64,000 nucleotides of DNA. Origin: Glycocaulis alkaliphilus (GTDB taxonomy: Bacteria; Pseudomonadota; Alphaproteobacteria; Caulobacterales; Maricaulaceae). Below, in pieces: positions 8,267 through 18,465 of the stretch (position 1 is the first letter of the stretch; the number at the start of each line of letters is the position of its first letter). A program made the position numbers and the translations under genes. The stretch covers positions 992,001 to 1,056,000 of the forward strand of contig NZ_CP018911.1 in assembly GCF_004000605.1 (NCBI RefSeq), given 5' to 3'. The notes under the pieces are model-generated. The model saw only the letters and a program-made list of their open reading frames with translations. It had not been told where the DNA came from and did no database searches.

Positions 8267-10177
8267 ATGGTCATCAATATCGTTGTTGCTATCGGCATTC
8301 TCATCACTCTGGTGACGGCGGTGCCGGTCTTCACCCAGATGGCGAAGCACCCCAAGGGGCTGCACATCCTCTTCTTTGCCGAGATGTGGGAGCGCTTCTC
8401 CTATTACGGCATGCGGGCCCTGCTCATCTTCTACCTGACCCAGCACTTCCTCTTTGATGACGGGCGGGCCAGCACCCAGTACGGGGCCTACACCTCGCTG
8501 GTCTACCTCCTGCCGCTGATTGGCGGCTTCGTGGCAGACCGTTATCTCGGCAACCGCAAGGCCATCGCTTACGGGGCGCTATTGCTGGTCGCCGGACACC
8601 TTGCCATGGGCATTGAGGGGCGCCCGTCAGAGGAAGCGCTGCAATATGAGGGCGCATCCTATTCGCTGGTGGCTGAAGGGCGCGGGGGCTTGCGCACGGT
8701 CCAACTGGAAGTGGATGGCGCGCTCTATGATTTCTCGGCCAACCGGGAAGGTGATCTGGTGATCGCCGGCCTGCCGATGGGCGCCAGCCTGCCCGCCACA
8801 CTGCCCGCAGGCAGCTTCGAGACGGAAATCACCTATCAGGACCAGCGCGGCCTCGCCATTCTCTATCTTGCTCTCTCGCTCATCATCATGGGCGTTGGCT
8901 TCCTCAAAGCCAGCATCTCCTCCATCGTCGGCCAGCTCTATGACGAGCATGATCCGCGCCGCGATGGCGGGTTCACGCTCTACTATTACGGCATCAATCT
9001 GGGGGCGTTCTGGGCGGCGATATTGTGCGGCCTGCTGGGCGAGACGGTCGGCTGGTGGGCCGGTTTCGGCCTTGCAGGCCTTGGCATGCTGCTGGGCTTC
9101 ATCGTCTTCGTGCGTGGACGGCTGGCCTTCTTCCTGCCGGGCAAAAACCTGCTCGCCAATGTCGGCAATCCGCCGGACATGGCGGCCCTGAAAGCGCGCG
9201 TGCTGGGCCCGCTGAACCGCGAGACCGTGATCTACCTTCTGGGCATTCTCGGCGTCGGCGTCGTCTACTGGCTGATACAGGCCCACCAGGTGCGACTGCC
9301 GGTTCCAGGCCTTGGCGGGATCGACGCCATGCTGCTTCTGCTGATCGCCGGGGCGGCGGTATTTCTGGGCTATATCAGCTGGTATATGGGCGCGAAATGC
9401 ACGCGCGAGGAAGGGCAGCGCCTCCTGCTGGCGCTCGTTTTGATCGTTGTGTCGGTGGTGTTCTGGGCGCTGTTCGAGCAGGCCGGTTCCTCGATGAATT
9501 TGTTTGCCGCGCGCAACACCAATCTGGAGCTGGCGCCGCAGCGCCTGATCGAGCTTGGGCCGATCACGCTCGACATGGCGCTGACCGCCTCGCAGACGCA
9601 ATCCTTCAATGCGGGCTTCATCCTGATCTTCGCCCCCTTGTTTGCAGGCCTGTGGGCCTTCCTCGCGAAGATGCAGCGTAATCCCAACACCCCGCTGAAA
9701 TTCGGCCTGGCTCTGGTGCAGGTGGGGCTCGGCTTCCTCGTGCTGGTCTGGGGCGTGCAGTTCGCGGACGACGCGTATCGCGTGCCGCTCTTCTTCCTCG
9801 CTCTGGCCTATCTTCTGCACACCACCGGCGAGCTTTGCCTGTCTCCGGTGGGCTTGTCAGCCATCACCAAGCTCTCCCCGGCGGCGGTGGTCAGCTTCAT
9901 GATGGCGGGCTGGTTCCTGTCCAGCGCCTTTGCCCAGTATGTCGGCGGCCTTATCGCGGCCCTGACCGCTACCGATACGGTGGCGGGGCAGGTGCTCGAT
10001 CCGGAACGCGCGCTGGCAGGCTACGCACAGGTCTTCGGGGTGATCGGCCTCATCGGCATTGTGCTGGGCGTGGTGATGGGTGCAGCGAGTTTCTGGCTGA
10101 AGGCGCTGGGCCACGGACGGGCCGAAGACCAGATGCCAGCCCCGTCCGAGCCGGGGCCCGAAATGCCGGTGCGGTAA
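8267..10177 (+). CDS. POT/PTR2 family proton-coupled di/tripeptide transporter
   Basis: An inner-membrane symporter that imports small peptides with protons. The 636-residue protein starts with a hydrophobic helix and the POT signature FFAEMWERFSYYGMRALL. The second family motif, YYGINLGAFWAA, appears near residue 240, and a late motif is GELCLSPVGLSAITKLSP. Between about residues 123 and 198 is a soluble insertion rich in beta-prone sequence, present in some proteobacterial POT proteins but absent from E. coli DtpA. Hydrophobic segments fit 12-14 helices. The gene is monocistronic with a 220-base upstream gap. Confidence 0.93.
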   Translation: MVINIVVAIGILITLVTAVPVFTQMAKHPKGLHILFFAEMWERFSYYGMRALLIFYLTQHFLFDDGRASTQYGAYTSLVYLLPLIGGFVADRYLGNRKAIAYGALLLVAGHLAMGIEGRPSEEALQYEGASYSLVAEGRGGLRTVQLEVDGALYDFSANREGDLVIAGLPMGASLPATLPAGSFETEITYQDQRGLAILYLALSLIIMGVGFLKASISSIVGQLYDEHDPRRDGGFTLYYYGINLGAFWAAILCGLLGETVGWWAGFGLAGLGMLLGFIVFVRGRLAFFLPGKNLLANVGNPPDMAALKARVLGPLNRETVIYLLGILGVGVVYWLIQAHQVRLPVPGLGGIDAMLLLLIAGAAVFLGYISWYMGAKCTREEGQRLLLALVLIVVSVVFWALFEQAGSSMNLFAARNTNLELAPQRLIELGPITLDMALTASQTQSFNAGFILIFAPLFAGLWAFLAKMQRNPNTPLKFGLALVQVGLGFLVLVWGVQFADDAYRVPLFFLALAYLLHTTGELCLSPVGLSAITKLSPAAVVSFMMAGWFLSSAFAQYVGGLIAALTATDTVAGQVLDPERALAGYAQVFGVIGLIGIVLGVVMGAASFWLKALGHGRAEDQMPAPSEPGPEMPVR

Positions 10178-10206
10178 AGAGCCCGGGCCGTTGGAGGGTG
10201 ACGGGC

Positions 10207-11631
10207 TTAGCCCGCCCCGCCAACAGTGATCCCGGCGATTTTCAGGGTCGGCTGACCAACGCCAACGGGCACGCCCTGGCCTGCCTTGCCGCAGGTGCCG
10301 ACGCCGGGATCCATCGCAAAATCATTGCCGATCATGGAGATGCGGGTCAGCGCGCTCGGCCCGTCACCGATCAGGGTTGCGCCCTTGATCGGCCCGGCAA
10401 TCTTCCCGCCGCGCACGCGGTATGCTTCCGTGCAGCGGAAGACGAACTTGCCAGACGTGATGTCCACCTGCCCGCCGCCGAAATTGGCGGCATAGATGCC
10501 ATCGTCGAGGCTTTCGAGGATCTCTTTCGGATCGTGCTCCCCGGCGGTCATGATCGTGTTGGTCATGCGCGGCATGGGTGCGTGGGCATAGCTTTCGCGC
10601 CGTCCATTGCCGGTCGGCTCCACGCCCATCAGGCGGGCATTCATCCGGTCCTGCATGAAGCCGACCAGAATACCGTCCTCGATCAGCGTGGTGCGGCCCG
10701 TCGGCGTGCCTTCATCATCAATGGTCAGCGATCCGCGCCGATTGGGAATGGTGCCGTCATCAATGACGGTCACGCCCGGCGCGGCGACGCGCTTGCCGAC
10801 GCGGCCGGCAAAGGCGCTGGTGCCCTTGCGGTTGAAATCACCTTCAAGGCCGTGGCCCACCGCCTCGTGCAGCAAAATAGCCGGCCAGCCTGCGCCCAGC
10901 ACCGCCTCCCATTCGCCTGCAGGGGCGTCCACCGCTTCCAGATTGACCTTGGCGACCCGCAGCGCCTCGTCAGCGAGGCCCTGCCAGCTTTCAGGTGACA
11001 GCCATTGGGAGAATTCGGCGCGGCCACCGGCCCCGGCGCTGCCGCTCTCGCGCCGTCCATTGCGCTCCACCGTGACAGAGACATTCAGGCGCACCAGCGG
11101 GCGCACATCATGGGCCATATAGCCATCGGCGCGCACAATGCCGATCACCCGGCGCGAGGCCGAGATGGAACAGCCCACCTGCACCACTTCAGGATCGCGC
11201 GCGCGCAGCCAGGCGTCGATCTCGCCCAGGAGGGCGGCTTTCGCCTCAAAGCCCGGCTCGCCTATCACATCGACATCATCATAGAGCTTCACATTGGTGC
11301 CGTGCGGGGGCGGCGCCATCACCGCATTACGGCCCTGCCGCGCGGCGGCCGCCGTTTCGCCAGCGCGTTTGAGTGAGGCAAGGCTTACATCGTTGGAGTG
11401 CGCAAAGCCGGTCGTCTCGCCAAACACGCCGCGCAGGCCAAAGCCGCGCCCGGCATCAAAGCTCGCCGCTTTCAACCGTCCATCGTCAAAAGCCAGCGTC
11501 TCGTTGGCTTCGGTTTCCAGAAAGAGCTCGCCATCGTCCGCGCCGGAAAGGCTGTCGCGCAGCACGCTGATCGCATCATCGGCATCGAAGGCAAAGCCGT
11601 CGAACGGGTCGGTGGAAGGCGTGCTGGCCAT
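10207..11631 (-). CDS. tldD: TldD metallopeptidase subunit
   Basis: TldD is the catalytic half of the TldD/TldE protease, which trims unfolded peptides and, where present, processes modified-peptide precursors and the CcdA antitoxin. The 474-residue protein carries the metal-binding HEAVGH (H255-H260, in LLHEAVGHGLEGD) and the family segments MGVEPTGNGRRESYAHAPMPRMTNT and DITSGKFVFRCTEAYRVRGGK split by short gaps. ATG 11631 is favoured over ATG 11652 because CAGGAGAG lies just upstream of it. The tldE partner is not in the window. Convergent with the POT transporter, about 30 bases apart. Confidence 0.94.
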   Translation of the reverse strand: MASTPSTDPFDGFAFDADDAISVLRDSLSGADDGELFLETEANETLAFDDGRLKAASFDAGRGFGLRGVFGETTGFAHSNDVSLASLKRAGETAAAARQGRNAVMAPPPHGTNVKLYDDVDVIGEPGFEAKAALLGEIDAWLRARDPEVVQVGCSISASRRVIGIVRADGYMAHDVRPLVRLNVSVTVERNGRRESGSAGAGGRAEFSQWLSPESWQGLADEALRVAKVNLEAVDAPAGEWEAVLGAGWPAILLHEAVGHGLEGDFNRKGTSAFAGRVGKRVAAPGVTVIDDGTIPNRRGSLTIDDEGTPTGRTTLIEDGILVGFMQDRMNARLMGVEPTGNGRRESYAHAPMPRMTNTIMTAGEHDPKEILESLDDGIYAANFGGGQVDITSGKFVFRCTEAYRVRGGKIAGPIKGATLIGDGPSALTRISMIGNDFAMDPGVGTCGKAGQGVPVGVGQPTLKIAGITVGGAG

Positions 11632-11987
11632 GAGGCTCTCCTGCTGGGTCATTCACACCCAACATAGGCATGCGCGGAAGGCTTATCGACCCCGCTCTCG
11701 CAGGTCTTTTCCTGATGCTCAGCCCATCCCCCGCCTCTGCGGGGGCAGGCCGGGCTTCGCGCCATTTACTGCCCCGCTGGTCCAACCGGGGTCCCCCGCC
11801 GCGCCTGTCCCCGTGAAAACGGGGAACGGGGGACCCATGGACAAGCCCGGTGGCTGGAAAAATGGACCCCGGCTCTGGGGCCGGGGACCCGGTGGAGAGG
11901 CAAGCGGGATGTCAGACAGGCCGCATGGCGGCCTGAAAAGCGCGATCCCCGGCTACGATCGGGGGATGCGTTGCGGAACTAACTTCC
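11632..11987. repeat. Intergenic stretch with GC-rich palindromes
   Basis: No gene is supported here. The stretch is rich in CCCCG/CGGGG words. It holds a short perfect palindrome at 11808-11825 (TCCCCGT, GAAA loop, ACGGGGA) whose CCCCGT/ACGGGG core matches the palindromes at 7239-7351 and 22162-22269. Other partial inverted words surround it. It probably represents decayed members of the same dispersed repeat family. Confidence 0.5.
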
Positions 11988-12569
11988 TTAAGGCTGATGC
12001 CTTGCAAAGCGGCGCGGCTGGGCGGCCAGCAGCGCGTTTTCCGGGGCGAGGCGGGCCGCTTCGCGATAGGCTTCGTAGGCCGCGTCATACTGGCCAAGCC
12101 GCTCCAGCGCGATGGCGCGGTTGAAATGGGCCAGATGAGACGGCTCCAGCCCCAGCTCCAGCGCGCGGCGGGCCGACGCTTGCGCGCCGTTGAAATCGCC
12201 CGTGCGGATCTGCGCCGCCGACAGTGTCAGGTGCAACTCAGGCAGCTCGTTCAGCAGGCCCTGTGCAGCCATCAGATCACTCATCGCCGCGCGCCCGTCT
12301 CCACGGGCTGCTGAGAGCGCCGCGCGATTGATCTGGAGCCGCGCGCGTTCCTCTTCGCCCAGCGACGAATCGCGCAAGGCAAAGTCACACGCACCCAGAG
12401 CCCTGGAATTCTCACCGCCGCCGCGTGCGGCATGTTCGCACTCGGAAATGGCCGACCGGACCGCCGGGGAGCGCTCCTGTGCCAAGGCTGCAGGCGCCTG
12501 GGCGATGCAGGCGGCAAGGCCTGTAATTGCGGCAAAACGGGCCAGCGTATGTGGAATTCGGGTGTCCAT
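11988..12569 (-). CDS. Exported tetratricopeptide-repeat protein
   Basis: A 193-residue protein with a cleavable signal peptide (RFAAITGLAACIAQAPAALAQ) and two or three TPR-like helical hairpins, clearest at LAHFNRAIALERLGQYDAAY followed by EAYREAARLAPENALL. TPRs are protein-protein interaction scaffolds; the partner is unknown. GGAGG six bases upstream supports the start at 12569. Divergent from the cytochrome oxidase operon, with 216 bases between the starts. A specific role in oxidase biogenesis cannot be shown. Confidence 0.83.
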   Translation of the reverse strand: MDTRIPHTLARFAAITGLAACIAQAPAALAQERSPAVRSAISECEHAARGGGENSRALGACDFALRDSSLGEEERARLQINRAALSAARGDGRAAMSDLMAAQGLLNELPELHLTLSAAQIRTGDFNGAQASARRALELGLEPSHLAHFNRAIALERLGQYDAAYEAYREAARLAPENALLAAQPRRFARHQP

Positions 12570-12696
12570 GACGCCTCCGGCGCTTGAGATTTTGTTCGTG
12601 TAAGGCTAGCAGACAGCGCAAGCCCGCATCAAACCGATTGTCCGGGCGGCACTGAACATTGTGAATGCCTTGCGACAAAAAGGCGCTCATATCGCA

Positions 12697-12725
12697 CTGA
12701 CACCGGCGCTGGCTGGTTCTATATT
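12697..12725 (+). promoter_or_regulatory. Putative sigma-70-type promoter of the cytochrome oxidase operon
   Basis: CTGACA (12697-12702) and TATATT (12720-12725) are separated by exactly 17 bases, close to the TTGACA/TATAAT consensus. They lie about 60 bases before the ctaC start codon. The site is the best housekeeping-promoter match in the divergent gap. Confidence 0.5.
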
Positions 12726-12785
12726 CCGCCGCACGAAGCAGGCAAACCGGCCTGCAGGCTGCCAGATACGACTCTTGGGGGTTCC

Positions 12786-13652
12786 ATGCGTTTGAAGCTC
12801 ATAGCCGGAGCTGTTCTTGCCGCCGCGATGACCGGCGCGGCATCAGCAACGATTGTCGGCGCGCCGGTAGATCGCGGGCTTGGCCTGCAAGAGGCCGCGA
12901 CGCCGGTGATGGAGAACATCGTCTCCTTCCATAACCTTTTGCTGTGGATCATCACGGCGATCTGTATTCTGGTGCTCGGCCTGATCATCTGGATCGCCCT
13001 GCGTTACCGCGCCAAGGCGAATCCGGAGCCGAAGAAGTTCAGCCACAACACGCTGATCGAGATCATCTGGACGGCTGTGCCGGTTCTCATCCTGATCGTG
13101 ATCGCGGTGCCCTCCTTCCGCCTGCTCTACTTCCAGGACGTGATCCCGGAGGCCGACTTCACCATCAAGGTGACCGGCAACCAGTGGAACTGGACCTATG
13201 AATACCCCGACCATGGCGGATTCGAGTTCGTCTCCAACATGCTTGAGGACGGCGAGATCACCAGCGAAAACTGGGATCAGCTGCGCCTTCTGAGCACGGA
13301 TGTGCCGATTGTCGTGCCGTCAGGCGCCACCGTGCGCGTGCAGGTTACGGCCTCTGACGTCATTCACTCCTGGGCCGTTCCGGCCTTCGGCGTGAAAATG
13401 GACGGCATTCCCGGCCGTCTGAACGAAACCTGGTTCCTTGTGCCGGAAGGCCGCGAGGGCATCTATTTCGGTCAGTGCTCGGAAATCTGCGGTATCCGCC
13501 ACGCCTTCATGCCCATCGAGGTGCATGTGGTGCCTGAAGAGGTCTTCACCGCCTGGACCGAAGCGGCCAACGCCGATCCGTATGCTGCGTCCAGCGTTCT
13601 TGTGTCCTATTACGCCAGCCAGCGCGCCACCCGCGTCGCGGCGGCCCAGTAA
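12786..13652 (+). CDS. ctaC: Cytochrome c oxidase subunit II
   Basis: The CuA-bearing subunit that accepts electrons from cytochrome c at the periplasmic face. The 288 residues comprise a signal peptide (to about residue 22), two transmembrane helices (about 50-72 and 94-116), the aromatic electron-entry motif GNQWNWTYEY, and a cupredoxin domain. CuA ligands are visible in VIHSWAVPAFGVKMDG (His) and QCSEICGIRHAFMP (two Cys, His, Met). Length is normal for aa3-type oxidases. It heads the operon, with ctaD starting 18 bases after the stop. Confidence 0.97.
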   Translation: MRLKLIAGAVLAAAMTGAASATIVGAPVDRGLGLQEAATPVMENIVSFHNLLLWIITAICILVLGLIIWIALRYRAKANPEPKKFSHNTLIEIIWTAVPVLILIVIAVPSFRLLYFQDVIPEADFTIKVTGNQWNWTYEYPDHGGFEFVSNMLEDGEITSENWDQLRLLSTDVPIVVPSGATVRVQVTASDVIHSWAVPAFGVKMDGIPGRLNETWFLVPEGREGIYFGQCSEICGIRHAFMPIEVHVVPEEVFTAWTEAANADPYAASSVLVSYYASQRATRVAAAQ

Positions 13653-15290
<1,638 letters not shown>

Positions 15291-15326
15291 GCGGATCGCT
15301 GAACCAGCTAAGGTCAGGCACGTAAC

Positions 15327-16307
15327 GTGACTGAAAAATCGGCTGATACCATCACGGGCGGGGCTGCAAGCGCAGCCTCGCCCGCTGACTATATCGCGCT
15401 GATGAAGCCGCGCGTGATGACGCTTGTCGTCTTCACCGGCTTTGCCGGGCTTGTTGCCGCGCCCGCGTCCATGGACGTGTTCGCGGCCGCCATTGCCATG
15501 CTGGCCCTCGCGCTGGGGGCAGGGGCTGCTGGTGCCTTCAACATGGCCTATGACGGCGATATTGACGCTGTGATGCGCCGCACGCGCCTGCGCCCTGTCG
15601 CACGCGGCATCGTGCCAAAGGCGGAGGCCTATACGTTTGGCGGCGTGTTCACGCTGGCTTCCGTCACGCTCATGGCGCTGACGGCGAACTATGTTGCCGC
15701 CGGGCTGCTGGCCTTTTCGATCTTCTTCTACGCGCTGGTCTACACCGTATGGCTAAAGCGCTCGACACCGCAGAATATCGTCATTGGCGGGGCCGCTGGC
15801 GCGTTTCCGCCCATGATTGGCTGGGCCGCGGCAACGGGCAGTGTCAGCCTTGATTCGGTCATTCTCTTTGCCATCATCTTTTTGTGGACGCCGCCCCATT
15901 CCTGGGCGCTTGCGCTTTACAAGTCGGGCGATTACGCGGCGGCGAACATTCCGATGATGCCGGTGGCCAGAGGCGCCGCCTCCACGCGCCGCCAGATGAT
16001 GCTCTATGCCCTTGCCTATGTGGCTGTCAGCGCCGCGCCGCTTGCCACGGGGCTTGGCGGCGTCATCTATGCGGGTGCAGCGCTGCTGGGCGGTGCGCTC
16101 TTCCTTTTCCTGTCCTGGCGCGTGCTGAACTCGCGTGCGGGGGAGGCGGGTACCGACGAGGACGGGCTTTACGAGGTGCGTGCCGGAGACCGGGCTGCGC
16201 GCGATCTGTTTGCCTTTTCGATTGCCCATCTGGCGCTGTTGTTTGCGGCCCTGATCGCCGAGCACGGCGCGGGACTTCATTTCGCCTTCGCGCGCTTCTG
16301 GAGCTAG
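15327..16307 (+). CDS. ctaB: Protoheme IX farnesyltransferase (heme O synthase)
   Basis: Transfers a farnesyl group to heme b, giving heme O, the precursor of the heme A used by subunit I. This UbiA-family membrane prenyltransferase of 326 residues carries the first Asp-rich motif in FNMAYDGDIDAVMRRTRLRP, a second region with WTPPHSWALALYKSGDYAAA, and the N-terminal ALMKPRVMTLVVFTG. Nine or so hydrophobic helices are visible. The start is GTG at 15327, about ten bases after an AAGG-type site. Placement between ctaD and ctaG is canonical for alphaproteobacteria. Confidence 0.96.
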   Translation: MTEKSADTITGGAASAASPADYIALMKPRVMTLVVFTGFAGLVAAPASMDVFAAAIAMLALALGAGAAGAFNMAYDGDIDAVMRRTRLRPVARGIVPKAEAYTFGGVFTLASVTLMALTANYVAAGLLAFSIFFYALVYTVWLKRSTPQNIVIGGAAGAFPPMIGWAAATGSVSLDSVILFAIIFLWTPPHSWALALYKSGDYAAANIPMMPVARGAASTRRQMMLYALAYVAVSAAPLATGLGGVIYAGAALLGGALFLFLSWRVLNSRAGEAGTDEDGLYEVRAGDRAARDLFAFSIAHLALLFAALIAEHGAGLHFAFARFWS

Positions 16308-16313
16308 AGTGAG

Positions 16314-16478
16314 ATGAGTGACGAGACCCCTGAAACGCCCCGCAGGCTGACGCCGGAAGAAGAAAAAGCGCGCAAGCGTCGCAATGTCGCGATTTTCTGG
16401 AGCCTGATCGGGTTTATAGTATTGATCTTCCTTGTGACGCTGCAGCGTCTGACCAGCAATATCGCCGCCGGAGGTTAG
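16314..16478 (+). CDS. CoxF-like small single-helix oxidase-operon protein
   Basis: A 54-residue ORF between ctaB and ctaG. It has a charged cytoplasmic N-terminus (LTPEEEKARKRRNVAIF) followed by one transmembrane helix of about 20 residues (IFWSLIGFIVLIFLVTLQRL). Position and shape match the small CoxF-type protein found at this locus in other alphaproteobacteria; the molecular role is not well defined. It starts six bases after ctaB ends and stops seven bases before ctaG. Confidence 0.8.
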   Translation: MSDETPETPRRLTPEEEKARKRRNVAIFWSLIGFIVLIFLVTLQRLTSNIAAGG

Positions 16479-16485
16479 ATCCGAC

Positions 16486-17070
16486 ATGAAACTGCCTGTG
16501 CTGTCAGGAAACGTGAAAGTCCTCGCCATCTGCCTCGGCCTCGCGCTGGGCATGGTAGGCATGGGCTATGCGGCCGTGCCGCTTTACGACCTGTTCTGCC
16601 GGGTAACGGGTTATGGCGGCACCACGCAGACCGCGCAGTATGATCCGGACCAGATCCTCGACCGCACGGTGCGTGTGCGCTTTGACGCCAGCCGTGCGCG
16701 CGGCTTCCCCTGGGAGTTCGAGCCGCTGCAGCGCGACATGACCGTGCAGGTGGGCGAAACGGCTCTGGCCTTCTACCGGGTGACCAACCCCACGGACCGG
16801 CCTGTGACGGGGATTGCCACCTACAATGTGACACCCTTCAAGATGGGGCCGTATTTTGCCAAGCTGGAATGCTTCTGCTTTACCGAGCAGACGCTGGGGC
16901 CGGGCGAGAGCATGGAGATGCCGGTGGTGTTCTTTATCGATCCGCTGATGGATGAAGAACGGCGCATGGATGACGTGCAGACGGTAACCCTGTCATACAC
17001 ATTCTTCGAGGCCAGCGATTCGCGGGCCCGTAACCTTGCCGGACGCGCACCGGGCAATACCGGGCGCTAG
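16486..17070 (+). CDS. ctaG: Cytochrome c oxidase assembly protein CtaG (Cox11)
   Basis: A membrane-anchored copper chaperone that delivers copper to the CuB site of subunit I. The 194-residue protein has one N-terminal transmembrane helix ending in MGYAAVPLYDLFCRVTGYGG, with the conserved cysteine of that segment, and an Ig-like periplasmic domain bearing the copper-binding CFCF motif (KLECFCFTEQTL). The NPTD and FFIDP segments are also family-typical. Length matches Cox11 of other alphaproteobacteria. Confidence 0.97.
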   Translation: MKLPVLSGNVKVLAICLGLALGMVGMGYAAVPLYDLFCRVTGYGGTTQTAQYDPDQILDRTVRVRFDASRARGFPWEFEPLQRDMTVQVGETALAFYRVTNPTDRPVTGIATYNVTPFKMGPYFAKLECFCFTEQTLGPGESMEMPVVFFIDPLMDEERRMDDVQTVTLSYTFFEASDSRARNLAGRAPGNTGR

Positions 17071-17117
17071 ATCGGAATAGTTTGCCGTGGCGGGCTGAAA
17101 ACCAGCGCGCCACCTTA

Positions 17118-17146
17118 TTGATCAGGGGGATGGGGGCCGCTATAGC
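17118..17146 (+). promoter_or_regulatory. Putative internal promoter before ctaE
   Basis: TTGATC (17118-17123) and TATAGC (17141-17146) are 17 bases apart, inside the 115-base gap between ctaG and ctaE. This gap is the longest inside the oxidase operon, so an internal promoter is reasonable. Confidence 0.4.
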
Positions 17147-17185
17147 TGCGGTTCAAATTGCCCGAATGAAGAGCAGGAGAGGCCG

Positions 17186-18064
17186 ATGGCTGGCGGCGCT
17201 GTCAAACATGACTACCACCTCGTTGATCCGAGCCCGTGGCCGTTCGTCGGCTCGCTGGCCGCGTTCATCCTGGCCATAGGCCTTGTCATCTTCATGGCCG
17301 GGCTTTCCACCAATGAGGAAAGCTGGGCCTACTTCCTCCTGCGCGAAGGCTCCCCCTGGGTGCTCGTGCTTGGCAGCCTTGGCATCATCTACACGATGAT
17401 CGGCTGGTGGGGTGATGTGATCAAGGAATCGCTTCGTGGCGACCACACGCCGGTTGTGGACCTTGGCCTGCGCTACGGCATGATCCTGTTCATCGTCTCT
17501 GAGGTGATGTTCTTTGCCGGCTGGTTCTGGATATTCTTCGAGGCTGCCATCTTCCACGATGTGCGCGCAGGCCTGAGCTGGGATGGCGCCCCCATAGGCG
17601 CGGACTATTCGGGCTGGGAAACCTGGCCGCCGCCGGGTGTGGAGACATTCGATCCCTTCCACCTGCCGCTGATCAACACGCTGATCCTGCTCCTGTCGGG
17701 CACCACGGTCACCTGGGCGCACCACGCGATGCAGCATGGCGACCGCAAAGGCGCCAAATGGGGCCTGATCTGCACCGTGGCGCTGGGCGCGCTGTTCACC
17801 GTCGTGCAGGCCTATGAGTACACCCACGCCCATTTCGAATTTGGCGGCAATCTCTATGGTGCCACCTTCTTCATGGCGACGGGTTTCCACGGCGCGCACG
17901 TCATCATCGGGACGATCTTCCTGGCGGTGTGCCTGCTCAGGCTGCTGGCCGGGCACTTCACCCCGCAGAAGCATTTCGGCCTCGAGGCGGCTGCCTGGTA
18001 CTGGCACTTCGTCGACGTGGTCTGGCTGTTCCTGTTCGCCTTCGTCTACGTCGTCTTCCAGTAG
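17186..18064 (+). CDS. ctaE: Cytochrome c oxidase subunit III
   Basis: The third core subunit of the aa3 oxidase, a seven-helix membrane protein that stabilises the catalytic core and the proton uptake path. The 292-residue sequence starts HDYHLVDPSPWPFVGSLAAF and shows family motifs SEVMFFAGWFWIFFEAAIF, TTVTWAHHAMQHGDRKG and FFMATGFHGAHVIIGT, ending in WYWHFVDVVWLFLFAFVYV. GGAGAGG just upstream supports the start at 17186. Confidence 0.98.
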   Translation: MAGGAVKHDYHLVDPSPWPFVGSLAAFILAIGLVIFMAGLSTNEESWAYFLLREGSPWVLVLGSLGIIYTMIGWWGDVIKESLRGDHTPVVDLGLRYGMILFIVSEVMFFAGWFWIFFEAAIFHDVRAGLSWDGAPIGADYSGWETWPPPGVETFDPFHLPLINTLILLLSGTTVTWAHHAMQHGDRKGAKWGLICTVALGALFTVVQAYEYTHAHFEFGGNLYGATFFMATGFHGAHVIIGTIFLAVCLLRLLAGHFTPQKHFGLEAAAWYWHFVDVVWLFLFAFVYVVFQ

Positions 18065-18071
18065 ACGCATC

Positions 18072-18440
18072 ATGAACGCTCCCCACCCCGTCATCGCAGG
18101 GATCAGCGGCCGCTGCCCACGATGCGGGGAGGGGAGATTGTTCTCCGGCTTCCTGAAATTCGCCGATAGATGCGAATCCTGCGGGCTGGATATATCTGGC
18201 GAAGATGCCGGTGATGGCCCGGCAGTTTTCATCATCCTGATTGTCGGCTTTATCGTGGTGCCGCTCGCCCTGGCTCTGGAGCTCGCCCTGGAGCCGCCGC
18301 TATGGCTGCATGCCGTAATGTGGCTGCCGCTTTCGGTGGCGCTGTGTGTCGCATTGCTGCGCCCCTTCCGCGGTGTGATGTTCAGCTTGCAATGGCACCA
18401 TTCGGCGCGCGAAGCGCGTCTGGACGAGGACAATAGCTGA
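18072..18440 (+). CDS. DUF983 family membrane protein
   Basis: A 122-residue protein with two CxxC pairs in the first 45 residues (CPRCGEG and CESCGLD), a putative zinc ribbon, followed by two transmembrane helices (about residues 55-75 and 82-100). DUF983 proteins are regularly found in alphaproteobacterial oxidase operons between subunit III and surf1; their precise role is unknown, though an assembly function is plausible. It starts seven bases after ctaE. Confidence 0.9.
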   Translation: MNAPHPVIAGISGRCPRCGEGRLFSGFLKFADRCESCGLDISGEDAGDGPAVFIILIVGFIVVPLALALELALEPPLWLHAVMWLPLSVALCVALLRPFRGVMFSLQWHHSAREARLDEDNS

Positions 18441-18465
18441 CGCTGCCCCGGAAGGACCGCTTCCC

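Noticed and set aside
8627-9820. 397-residue minus-strand frame
   Set aside because: Shadow of the POT transporter gene. It lacks a ribosome-binding site and domain pattern.
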